Shown here one piece after another: positions 7,447 through 14,436 of a stretch of 45,439 bases of DNA (positions are counted from its first letter, which is position 1; each line of letters opens with the position of its first letter). The notes below the pieces were generated by a model. The model was given only the letters and a program-made list of their open reading frames with translations, was not told the origin of the DNA and searched no databases. Position numbers and translations under genes: made by a program. The DNA is from Actinacidiphila epipremni (GTDB taxonomy: Bacteria > Actinomycetota > Actinomycetes > Streptomycetales > Streptomycetaceae), in contig NZ_JAATEJ010000042.1 in assembly GCF_012034175.1 (NCBI RefSeq), forward strand, positions 1-45,439, written 5' to 3'.

Positions 7447-8397
7447 TCAGAGGCAGATGAAGAGGACGCACACGTCGTGCGGGGGCTGGGCCGGCGGGGT
7501 GGCGGCGGGCGGCGGGGTCGTCGGCTGCGTGGCGGCCGGCGGCGGGGTGGCCGCGGGAGGCTGCTGCGGGGCCGGGGCGGTGGTGGCCGGCGGGGCGGCG
7601 GGCGGGGCGGTGACCGGCTGGTCCACCGGCGCGCTGGCCGACGCCTGCTGTACGGCGACGCCGCGCGGGACGACCGGGATGGACGTCGTGCCGCCCGGCG
7701 TCGCCGTGGCCGCGGGGTGCGGCGGGGCGGGGCGGCCCGCGTGGCGCGGGGCGGCCGTCGCGGGGGCGGGCGCGGCGGCGTCGGTACTGGTGTCGGCGCC
7801 GGTGCCGGACTGCGGTGCGGTGCCCGCGGAGGGCGCGGTGGGCAGGGTGTCGCCGACCGGGGTGTCCGGGGCCTCCGCTGCGGTGGAGCGGGCGCCGGAG
7901 CCACCGCCCGGCATCGCGGCGATCGTCAGGCCGCCGCCGGCCAGCGCGACCGCGGTCGCGGCAACCGCCCTGCGGCGGTTCTTGCGCCACCGCACCTGCG
8001 CCTGCCGCCGCGCCGCCCGCCCGGCGCCGCGCGGCAGCACCGCGACCACCGCGGTGCCGGACCCGGCGGCCGGCTCCTCGGCCTCCGCGGCGGCGTCCTC
8101 GGCCGGCTGCGGAGCCTGCGGCGGCGGGGGCTCGGCCACGAGCGCCATCCGCCCGCGCTCCGGGTATACGGGGCCGGCCCCGTACTCCGGATATGTCGCG
8201 TATTCCGTGTGCTCCGCGTACGCGGTGTACTCGGTGTACTCCGGGTGGGCCGGATATCCCGCCAACTGCGCATATGACGACACCCCCGCCTCACGCGGAG
8301 CCGGGTCGGGCGGTGCGATATCCGGCGCATAGGCCCCGCAACCCGGGCATACCAGCGCCCCGTTGAGGTTGCGTCGGCATCCGTAGCAGTAGTCCAT
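7447..8397 (-). CDS. SCO2400-like zinc-ribbon, single-pass membrane protein
   Basis: This 316-residue protein begins MDYCYGCRRNLNGALVCPGC, a zinc ribbon with Cys4, Cys7, Cys17 and Cys20. Residues of about 42-79 are Tyr/Glu/Thr-rich with a repetitive (T/A)xY pattern. Residues of about 128-143 are strongly basic and precede one transmembrane helix (about 143-162), implying a cytoplasmic N-terminus. The exterior part is a roughly 150-residue Ala/Pro/Thr-rich linker ending in the hydrophobic tail CVLFICL, with Cys310 and Cys315. The layout matches a Streptomyces paralogue family I know as SCO2400-like; function unknown. The start is set by the zinc ribbon; no good ribosome-binding site is visible before ATG 8397, where an inverted repeat (8407-8420) sits instead. 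Confidence 0.8.
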   Translation of the reverse strand: MDYCYGCRRNLNGALVCPGCGAYAPDIAPPDPAPREAGVSSYAQLAGYPAHPEYTEYTAYAEHTEYATYPEYGAGPVYPERGRMALVAEPPPPQAPQPAEDAAAEAEEPAAGSGTAVVAVLPRGAGRAARRQAQVRWRKNRRRAVAATAVALAGGGLTIAAMPGGGSGARSTAAEAPDTPVGDTLPTAPSAGTAPQSGTGADTSTDAAAPAPATAAPRHAGRPAPPHPAATATPGGTTSIPVVPRGVAVQQASASAPVDQPVTAPPAAPPATTAPAPQQPPAATPPPAATQPTTPPPAATPPAQPPHDVCVLFICL

Positions 8398-8406
8398 GTT
8401 TCGGGT

Positions 8407-8420
8407 CACAGCTTTCTGTG
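8407..8420. promoter_or_regulatory. Short inverted repeat in the leader of the zinc-ribbon gene
   Basis: CACAG (8407-8411) and CTGTG (8416-8420) are complementary arms with a 4-base spacer, 10-23 bases before the start codon, where a Shine-Dalgarno sequence would be expected. It could be an operator or an RNA hairpin; neither is established. Confidence 0.3.
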
Positions 8421-8552
8421 CTGCCGTCCGTCCGGGTGACCGCAAAACGTTAACAGCAGCGACAGAAGGCACTGGGGCGCACTTGTGAGGCTTTCGAAAA
8501 GATCGCCCGCCCAATTCCGGCGAAGCCCCCGCCATGCTGATGAACCGCGGAT

Positions 8553-9125
8553 TCAGCCGCGATCCCGCGCGTAACGCAACAGCACCACCCCGTTCCCGAA
8601 CGCCCTGCTCTCCAGCAGTCGCAAGGACGTGCGATCCGCGGCCTGCGGGAAGAGCCGCTTGCCCGCGCCGAGCAGCACGGGGTGCACATAGACCAGATAC
8701 TCGTCGACCAGGTCGTGCGCGGCGAAGGCCGCGGCCAAGTCCGCGCCGCCGAGGGCCAGATCACCGCCCGGCTCGACTTTCAGCGCCTCGACCTCGGCGG
8801 GGACGACCTCGCGCACCACCGTCGTGTTCCACTGCGCGGGGCCCGCCGCGAGGGTGCGCGAATAGACGATCTTGGGCATCTCCCGCCAGATACGGGCGAA
8901 TTCCCGGACCGGTTCCGGCGCGGCCGGATCCTCGTCGGCGGCCGGCCAGTAATCGGCCATGAGTTCATGGGTCACCCGGCCGCTGAGAAACCCGCCCATG
9001 CCGCGGAGCCGGTCGTTGAAGTAGCGGTGCAGCTCGTCGTCCACGAGATGCCAGTCGATCTCCCGACGCGGGCCCTCCATGAAACCGTCGAGCGACACCG
9101 ACATCGCCAGGATGATTTTCCGCAT
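8553..9125 (-). CDS. Dihydrofolate reductase / RibD C-terminal-like family protein
   Basis: The product has 190 residues and begins MRKIILAMSVSLDGFMEGP, the typical opening of YyaP/YwjB-type members of the RibD C-terminal (bacterial bifunctional deaminase-reductase C) family. GGADLAAAF is the nucleotide-binding GG motif and the C-terminal LVDEYLVYVHPVLLGAGKRLF is strongly family-typical. The start at ATG 9125 is set by the N-terminal motif; GGAGAGGAGC lies upstream on the minus strand. Such stand-alone proteins are presumed NADPH-dependent reductases with unknown substrate. It is not a true folate enzyme by context: no thymidylate synthase or folate genes are nearby. Confidence 0.88.
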   Translation of the reverse strand: MRKIILAMSVSLDGFMEGPRREIDWHLVDDELHRYFNDRLRGMGGFLSGRVTHELMADYWPAADEDPAAPEPVREFARIWREMPKIVYSRTLAAGPAQWNTTVVREVVPAEVEALKVEPGGDLALGGADLAAAFAAHDLVDEYLVYVHPVLLGAGKRLFPQAADRTSLRLLESRAFGNGVVLLRYARDRG

Positions 9126-9309
9126 ATCCACGCGCTCCTCTCCGCTCCCGCCTGGTCCGAATTGTGCACCGGGGGTCTGACAATGCGGCGCGACCAGCGC
9201 TTTCGGCGCGCACGATCGGCTCGGGCGCACGAGTCAGGACGTCAGGACATACGGCCCGTTGCGTGGCCGGCGGCAGGAGAGGGCGGCGCGGGCGCACGGG
9301 CCGAAGCAG

Positions 9310-9321
9310 TGACATCTGTCA
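9310..9321. promoter_or_regulatory. 12-bp palindrome upstream of small membrane protein gene
   Basis: TGACA-TC-TGTCA is a perfect dyad 61-72 bp before the ATG at 9382, at promoter distance. A second short dyad, CCGG-AGT-CCGG, follows at 9324-9334. Dyads of the type TGACAnnTGTCA are often activator or repressor sites in streptomycetes; which protein binds here is unknown. Confidence 0.35.
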
Positions 9322-9381
9322 TGCCGGAGTCCGGACGGACGACTCTGCCGCCGCACCCCCGCCCCCGGCGATGCTCTTCCC

Positions 9382-9831
9382 ATGGCAATCACCGAGGCAC
9401 AGACCATGCCGGCCCCCGCCGCGGCCCTCACGACCAAGGACGCCGCCCAGGCGGCCGGCTTCACCCCGATCCCCGTCTGGTTCTTCGCCTTCGAGGGCGT
9501 GATGGGCGCGTCCTACGACATCATCAAGACGCACCCCGACGCCTGGATGCTGCTCGTGGTCTTCGGCGTGGTGAACCTCGTCCTGGCCCGTACCGTCCTG
9601 CGCGGCCGGCTGAAGATGGCCAAGGCGATCATCAAGGGCAAGCGCACCCGCAAGCTCGCGGTGGGCCTGATCGCCCTGCGCGTCGGCGTCCACCTCGCGC
9701 TCGGCGCGGTCGGCATGCAGGCGACGTCCGAGGCCGCGCACATTGGCCTCGCCGTGGCAATGTGCGCAGCCACCGTGTCGCTGCTCGCCTTCGACCAGCG
9801 GGTCATGCTGCGGGCGCTGGCCGCGTCCTGA
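9382..9831 (+). CDS. Small integral membrane protein, unknown function
   Basis: A 149-residue protein with four likely transmembrane helices (about residues 28-46, 53-73, 90-112 and 118-138) and basic loops such as KGKRTRK between helices two and three. No enzymatic motif is visible and I do not recognise the family. The ATG at 9382 has only a weak purine stretch upstream. A dyad-symmetric element (9310-9321) lies in its presumed promoter. It is flanked by unrelated single genes, so context gives no hint of its job. Confidence 0.65.
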   Translation: MAITEAQTMPAPAAALTTKDAAQAAGFTPIPVWFFAFEGVMGASYDIIKTHPDAWMLLVVFGVVNLVLARTVLRGRLKMAKAIIKGKRTRKLAVGLIALRVGVHLALGAVGMQATSEAAHIGLAVAMCAATVSLLAFDQRVMLRALAAS

Positions 9832-9930
9832 CCTGCCCGTACGCCCGGAACCCGCGGCAATAGGCGCACGCGCGCACACCGCCGTACCGGCGTAAGAGCC
9901 GCGCACCCCGCGGCATATGCTGCGGCAAGA

Positions 9931-9965
9931 CGCACAACGCACGACGCACCACGCACCACGCACGA
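9931..9965. repeat. Five tandem 7-bp repeats (CGCACNA)
   Basis: Five consecutive heptamers fit CGCACNA exactly: CGCACAA, CGCACGA, CGCACCA, CGCACCA, CGCACGA. The array lies 64-98 bp upstream of the SDR oxidoreductase start, inside a 197-bp intergenic region. Iterated short direct repeats can be binding sites; this could also be simple slippage sequence. Confidence 0.6.
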
Positions 9966-10028
9966 CGACCGCAGAAGACGACGCAGAACCCGAGCCGTAC
10001 GCACCCCCGTCCCGCGAGAGGCAGCGAC

Positions 10029-10793
10029 ATGAGCACCCGTACCGCAGTGGTCACCGGCGCGAGCAGCGGCATCGGTGCCGCCACCGCCCGCAAGCTCGCC
10101 GAGGCCGGCTTCCACGTGGTGCTCACCGCCCGCCGCACCGACCGGCTCGACGCCCTCGCGGCGGAGCTGACGCAGGCGGGCCGCAGCGTGTCCGTGCACG
10201 CCCTGGACGTCACCGACCGGGCCGCCGTCGACGCCTTCGCCACCGACCTCGGCGAATTCCCGCCGCTGCACGTCCTGGTCAACAACGCCGGCGGCGCCGT
10301 CGGCACCGACCCGGTCGCGACCGCCGACCCGGCGGACTGGCGCGCGATGTACGAGGTGAACGTGCTGGGCGTGCTCAACGTCACGCAGGCCCTGCTGCCG
10401 GCGCTCAGCGCCTCCGGCGACGGCACGATCGTCGTGCTCTCCTCGACCGCGGGCCTGGCGACGTACGAGGGCGGCGGCGGTTACGTGGCCGCCAAGCACG
10501 GCGCCCATGTCATCGCCGAGACGCTGCGGCTGGAGCTCAACGGCCACCCGGTGCGGATCATCGAGATCGCGCCCGGCATGGTCAAGACCGAGGAGTTCGC
10601 CCTCACCCGCTTCCGCGGCGACGCCGAGCGCGCGAACGCGGTCTACGCGGGCGTCGCCGAGCCGCTGACCGCCGACGACGTCGCCGACACCGTGTGCTGG
10701 GCCGTCACCCGCCCCTCCCACGTCAACGTGGACCTGCTGGTGCTGCGCCCGCGCGCCCAGGCGTCCAACTACAAGGTCCACCGCGTGCAGTAG
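10029..10793 (+). CDS. Short-chain dehydrogenase/reductase (SDR) family oxidoreductase
   Basis: A 254-residue classical SDR. TGASSGIGAATA (residues about 9-20) is the TGxxxGxG cofactor loop, with an Arg-rich segment (ARRTDRL) after beta2 suggesting NADP preference. LVNNAGG is the NNAG motif, VLSSTAGLATY carries the catalytic Ser, and YVAAKHG gives the YxxxK active site. EIAPGMVKTEEF is the usual PGxxxT loop. Length and motif order suggest an active, soluble enzyme resembling YdfG-like serine/3-hydroxy acid dehydrogenases, but the substrate is not determinable. A GC-rich hairpin follows at 10818-10849, so it is probably a single-gene unit. Confidence 0.92.
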   Translation: MSTRTAVVTGASSGIGAATARKLAEAGFHVVLTARRTDRLDALAAELTQAGRSVSVHALDVTDRAAVDAFATDLGEFPPLHVLVNNAGGAVGTDPVATADPADWRAMYEVNVLGVLNVTQALLPALSASGDGTIVVLSSTAGLATYEGGGGYVAAKHGAHVIAETLRLELNGHPVRIIEIAPGMVKTEEFALTRFRGDAERANAVYAGVAEPLTADDVADTVCWAVTRPSHVNVDLLVLRPRAQASNYKVHRVQ

Positions 10794-10817
10794 CTCCCGC
10801 ACCCCTGCCCTGTAACC

Positions 10818-10849
10818 CGGGGGCGCCCGCGGACGGCGGCGCGCCCCCG
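10818..10849 (+). terminator. Hairpin downstream of the SDR gene
   Basis: CGGGGGCGC (10818-10826) pairs perfectly with GCGCCCCCG (10841-10849) around a 14-base loop, 25 bp after the SDR stop codon. There is no T-run, as is common for terminators in such high-GC genomes. Confidence 0.5.
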
Positions 10850-11063
10850 CGGCATGTCCTCCCCCTGACGTCATGTCAATCTCCCCCGGATTCACCCTCC
10901 CCGGTGGTTACCGGCGCGTAGTCGCCGGGAATTATTCGTGCACCGGTCTTCGCGCGTAGACGCCCGCGTCACTCCCGCCCCGTTGGATCACCCGCGGGTG
11001 AACCGCCCCACGCACGCAGACCGCCGCACCGCGCCAACCCCCCACCACCGTCCGGAGGTTCCC

Positions 11064-11624
11064 ATGCGCCGCAGCAGCATCCGCAGCCCCCGCACCGGAA
11101 GCAGCAGCCCGAGCAGCCGAAGCGGCCGAAGCACCCGAAGCAGCCGCCGCCGTATCGCCCTCCCGCTCGCCGCCGCCGTGCTGTCCGTGCCCGCCGTCCT
11201 CGCCGTCGCCGCGCCCGCCGGCGCCGCCGCCCCCGCCGACAAGCCCCAGGTCCTGAGCAGTTGGACGCAGACCAGCGCCGCGAGCTACAACTCCTGGCTG
11301 GCCGCCCGCAACAACCAGGCGGCGTGGGCCGCGTACGGCTTCGACTGGTCGACGGACTACTGCTCGGACTCCCCCGACAACCCGTTCGGCTTCCCCTTCA
11401 AGACCGCCTGCGCCCGCCACGACTTCGGCTACCGCAACTACAAGAAGGCCGGCACCTTCAGCGCCAACAAGGCCCGGCTGGACAACATGCTCTACGCCGA
11501 CCTCAAGCGGGTCTGCGCGAATTACTCGGGGGCCACGAAGACGGCCTGCGACTCGACGGCTTGGACCTACTACCACGCCGTGGACATCTTCGGCTCCGCC
11601 GCACCGGCGCGCCAGGCCGGCTGA
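11064..11624 (+). CDS. Secreted prokaryotic phospholipase A2
   Basis: A 186-residue precursor starting at ATG 11064 with GGAGG at 11053-11057. The N-terminus is unusually long and Ser/Arg-rich (about residues 4-30), followed by a hydrophobic core LPLAAAVLSVPAVLAVA and a probable signal peptidase cleavage after an AxA motif near residue 55. The mature part has the bacterial PLA2 signature ACARHDFGYRNY, in which His-Asp is the catalytic pair, plus paired Cys residues (DYCSD, CARHD, RVCAN, TACDS) expected for two disulfides. The family hydrolyses the sn-2 ester of phospholipids outside the cell with calcium. Its size matches streptomycete PLA2. A hairpin terminator follows immediately. Confidence 0.9.
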   Translation: MRRSSIRSPRTGSSSPSSRSGRSTRSSRRRIALPLAAAVLSVPAVLAVAAPAGAAAPADKPQVLSSWTQTSAASYNSWLAARNNQAAWAAYGFDWSTDYCSDSPDNPFGFPFKTACARHDFGYRNYKKAGTFSANKARLDNMLYADLKRVCANYSGATKTACDSTAWTYYHAVDIFGSAAPARQAG

Positions 11625-11635
11625 ACTGCCCGGCA

Positions 11636-11663
11636 GGCCGGGGCCGTTGTGCGGCCCCCGGCC
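11636..11663. terminator. Hairpin between convergent PLA2 and alginate lyase genes
   Basis: GGCCGGGGCCG (11636-11646) and CGGCCCCCGGCC (11652-11663) form a stem with one bulged C and loop TTGTG. It lies between the convergent stops at 11624 and 11685, so it can serve both directions. Confidence 0.6.
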
Positions 11664-11684
11664 CGCCGGATGTGCCGCCCGCCG

Positions 11685-12875
11685 TCAGCTGTGGGTGACG
11701 GAGAGCGCGTAGAAGGCGACGCGGGCGCCGTTGGTGGTGCTGCTGGAGGAGGACTGGTTGTAGGAGCCGGCCTTGAAGTACTGCTTGTAGGCGTTGAAGG
11801 ACGACGGGATGGCGTAGTGCGTGACGCTGCCGTTGACCGTCAGGTCGATCGTGTTGCCGCCGGAGACGCCGATCGTGTAGCTCCACTTGGTGCCGACGGC
11901 CACATGCCCCACGGTGTGCGTGGTCTGGCCGCCGTCGGGCGAGTTCTCCACGCCCGCGACGATGTCGCCGTTGGAGTGGTAGTAGAGCTCGATGAGCGGC
12001 TTGGTCGAGCTGCCGCCCGAGCCGAGGTGGATCTGGCCGACGCACACGTTGGAGGTCACCGACACCACCCGCAGCGTCGCGCTCAGCCGGTGCGTGCCGG
12101 CCAGCGACCAGTCGGCGGCGCTGCCGTTGCGGTTCATCTCCCGCAGCTCGGAGCGCGCGTAGTTGGAGTTCGGCGTCGTGACGCCCTTCTCCGGGGCCCA
12201 GAACGTCATGGCGCCGTCGGAGCCGTCGGTGTAGAAGTACGAGTCCTGGAAGCCGCCGGCGCCCTGGAGCCGCGAGGAGGAGATCGTGGTGGGCGACCCG
12301 GGCGAGCCGACCGGCTCCTGGAGCTCCCACACCCCGAGGTCGAAGTTCCCGCCGGGCGCCACCCCGGTGTCGAGCCCGCCGCCGGGCGGTGTGGAGCCCC
12401 CGCCGGGCAGCGTCCACTGCTGGTTGGACGCGCCCGTGCACGTCCAGATCTGCAACTGGTTGCCGTTGGCGGAGGACTTGTCGGTGGCGTCCAGGCACTT
12501 GCCCGACCCGGCGTTCACCAACTGCCCGCCGCTGTACGTCCACGCCTGCGCGGCCGTGCCGTTGCAGTCGTACAGCTGCACCTTGGCCCCGCTCGCCGTC
12601 GAACCGCCGACGACGTCCATGCACTTGCCCAGCGCCCGCACGGTGTTGTCGGCGCTCCCGACGGTCCAGCTCTGCGCGGACGTCCCGTTGCAGTCGTACA
12701 GCTGCACATGCGTGCCGTTCGCCGTCGAAGCGGCGGCGACGTCCACACACTTGCCGCCGAGCCCCGTAATGGCACCCGACGCCGCCGCCACCGCCCCGGG
12801 CGCGCCCAGCACCCCGACGGCACCGGCAACACCCGCGGCACTGACAGCCGCGAGCACTTTCGATCGATAGCTCAT
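11685..12875 (-). CDS. Secreted PL7-type alginate lyase with N-terminal ricin-B lectin domain
   Basis: A 396-residue precursor with a Sec signal peptide (cleavage near AVAAA-S, about residue 32). Residues of about 34-155 form a ricin-type beta-trefoil carbohydrate-binding domain with three subdomains ending SWTV, AWTY and QQWTL (QxW-like). A Gly/Pro linker (about 156-172) leads to a polysaccharide lyase family 7 domain with the three conserved strands NYARSELREM, QIHLG and YFKAGSYNQ; the Arg, Gln-His and Tyr of these motifs form the catalytic cleft. The predicted role is extracellular beta-elimination of alginate or a related polyuronate. A DasR-like operator lies about 22 bp before the start. 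QIH usually indicates guluronate or mixed specificity in this family, which is only suggestive here. Confidence 0.92.
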   Translation of the reverse strand: MSYRSKVLAAVSAAGVAGAVGVLGAPGAVAAASGAITGLGGKCVDVAAASTANGTHVQLYDCNGTSAQSWTVGSADNTVRALGKCMDVVGGSTASGAKVQLYDCNGTAAQAWTYSGGQLVNAGSGKCLDATDKSSANGNQLQIWTCTGASNQQWTLPGGGSTPPGGGLDTGVAPGGNFDLGVWELQEPVGSPGSPTTISSSRLQGAGGFQDSYFYTDGSDGAMTFWAPEKGVTTPNSNYARSELREMNRNGSAADWSLAGTHRLSATLRVVSVTSNVCVGQIHLGSGGSSTKPLIELYYHSNGDIVAGVENSPDGGQTTHTVGHVAVGTKWSYTIGVSGGNTIDLTVNGSVTHYAIPSSFNAYKQYFKAGSYNQSSSSSTTNGARVAFYALSVTHS

Positions 12876-12896
12876 GGTGGGGGGTTCCCTTGCCTA

Positions 12897-12912
12897 GATG
12901 GTCTAGTCCAAA
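12897..12912. promoter_or_regulatory. Putative DasR-responsive element (dre) upstream of alginate lyase
   Basis: The core TGGTCTAGTCCA (12899-12910) differs by one base from the perfect palindrome TGGTCTAGACCA, the heart of the DasR (GntR-family, GlcNAc-sensing) operator known in streptomycetes. It lies 22-37 bp before the ATG at 12875 on the minus strand, where binding would block expression. No other gene starts nearby. Assignment rests on the motif, as I recall it, and on position. Confidence 0.55.
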
Positions 12913-13005
12913 GGGTGCGCCCCAAGTGAATAACACGCCCCACCAGCCCCGTCAACGCCCGGCGCCCCTACGGCCGTTGCTCGCGCCTGAGGGCGGCGGC
13001 CGTAC

Positions 13006-13033
13006 GCCCGCCCGGCGTATGTGCCGGACGGGC
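13006..13033 (-). terminator. Hairpin downstream of rtcB
   Basis: GCCCGCCCGGC (13006-13016) and GCCGGACGGGC (13023-13033) pair at 10 of 11 positions around a 6-base loop, directly after the rtcB stop at 13039 on the minus strand. Confidence 0.55.
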
Positions 13034-13038
13034 AGGGA

Positions 13039-14232
13039 TCAACCCTTGACGCAGACGACCTGCTTGAGCTTCGCCACGACCTCGACGAGGTCGCGCTGCT
13101 GGTCGATGACCTTCTCGATCGGCTTGTACGCGCCAGGGATCTCGTCGACGACGCCGGAGTCCTTGCGGCACTCCACCCCGCGGGTCTGGTCGGCCAGGTC
13201 GCGGGTGGTGAAGCGCTTCTTCGCCGCGGTGCGGCTCATCTTGCGGCCGGCGCCGTGGGAGGCGGAGTTGAAGGCCGCGGTGTTGCCGAGGCCGCGCACG
13301 ATGTAGGAGCCGGTGCCCATGGAGCCGGGGATGATGCCGTACTCGCCGCTGCCCGCGCGGATCGCGCCCTTGCGGGTGACGAGCAGGTCCAGGCCGTTGT
13401 AGCGCTCCTCGGCCACGTAGTTGTGGTGGCAGGAGATCACCTGGTCGAAGGTGACGCGCGCCTTCGCGAACTCCTTGCGCACCACCTCCTGCAGAAGCCC
13501 CATCATCAGCGCGCGGTTGTACTTGGCGTACTCCTGCGCCCAGAACAGGTCGTTACGGTACGCGGCCATCTCCGGGGTGTCCGCGACGAAGACCGCGAGG
13601 TCCCGGTCGACCAGGCCCTGGTTGTGCGGCAGCTTCTGCGCCTGCCCGATGTGGTGGTCGGCGAGCTCCTTGCCGATGTTGCGCGAGCCCGAGTGCAGCA
13701 TCAGCCACACGGAACCGGATTCGTCCAGGCAAACTTCCAGAAAGTGGTTTCCGCTTCCGAGCGTGCCGATCTGCTGGGCCGCCCGTTCCGCACGGAAGTG
13801 CACCGCCTCCGCCAGGTCGTCGAAGCGGGACCAGAGGGCGTCCCAGCCGGTGGTGGGCAGGCCGGGGATGTCGGACGGGGTGACGGGGTCGGGGTGGAGG
13901 CCGCGGCCGACCGGGATGGCCTGTTCGATTCGCGTGCGCAGGCGGGAGAGGTCGCCGGGGAGGTGGTTCGCGGTCAGGGAGGTCTTGACCGCGCTCATGC
14001 CGCAGCCGATGTCGACGCCGACCGCCGCCGGGCACACCGCGCCGTGCATGGCGATGACGGAGCCGACCGTGGCGCCCTTGCCGTAGTGGACGTCGGGCAT
14101 CACCGCGAGGCCCTTGACCCACGGCAGCGACGAGACGTTGCGCAGCTGCTGCATCGCGCCGCTCTCGACGGTGGCCGGGTCGGCCCACATGCGGATGGGG
14201 ACCTTGATCCCGGGTACTTCGGTGTACGACAT
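13039..14232 (-). CDS. rtcB: RtcB-family RNA-splicing ligase
   Basis: A 397-residue RtcB protein, near the usual bacterial length. Metal ligands are visible in GVDIGCGMSA (Asp and Cys), GSGNHFLEV and HSGSRNIG (His residues), and SCHHNYV. GSMGTGSYIV and SHGAGRKMSR, the latter holding the His that is guanylylated in the family, complete the active site. RtcB joins RNA 2',3'-cyclic phosphate or 3'-phosphate ends to 5'-OH ends using GTP and Mn2+, acting in tRNA repair and RNA healing. There is no adjacent RtcA cyclase, RtcR regulator or archease gene, so it stands alone between an exported lyase and lipoproteins. ATG 14232 is set by the N-terminal similarity. Confidence 0.93.
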   Translation of the reverse strand: MSYTEVPGIKVPIRMWADPATVESGAMQQLRNVSSLPWVKGLAVMPDVHYGKGATVGSVIAMHGAVCPAAVGVDIGCGMSAVKTSLTANHLPGDLSRLRTRIEQAIPVGRGLHPDPVTPSDIPGLPTTGWDALWSRFDDLAEAVHFRAERAAQQIGTLGSGNHFLEVCLDESGSVWLMLHSGSRNIGKELADHHIGQAQKLPHNQGLVDRDLAVFVADTPEMAAYRNDLFWAQEYAKYNRALMMGLLQEVVRKEFAKARVTFDQVISCHHNYVAEERYNGLDLLVTRKGAIRAGSGEYGIIPGSMGTGSYIVRGLGNTAAFNSASHGAGRKMSRTAAKKRFTTRDLADQTRGVECRKDSGVVDEIPGAYKPIEKVIDQQRDLVEVVAKLKQVVCVKG

Positions 14233-14341
14233 GGCGGCCCCCTTGACCTCCTCGACCTTGATCTCTACCCAGAGCGCACAAAGGGGATATTCACCGGATA
14301 CGGTAAAAATGCCGAAAAGAGCTACGCGTCACCCGATAAAC

Positions 14342-14357
14342 CCACCCCCGCGGGTGG
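14342..14357. other. Short GC hairpin in the rtcB-lipoprotein intergenic region
   Basis: CCACCC (14342-14347) and GGGTGG (14352-14357) form a perfect 6-bp stem with a 4-base loop followed by TTT. It lies in the divergent 204-bp gap between rtcB and the first lipoprotein gene, where no terminator is needed, so it may belong to the lipoprotein gene's 5' leader. Confidence 0.3.
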
Positions 14358-14436
14358 TTTCCGCGCTGCGTGCGGTAGACATTGTGTCCAGGGTTCGCTC
14401 AAGCGCGCCAAGGATTTACCGCGCAGGGACCACCGC

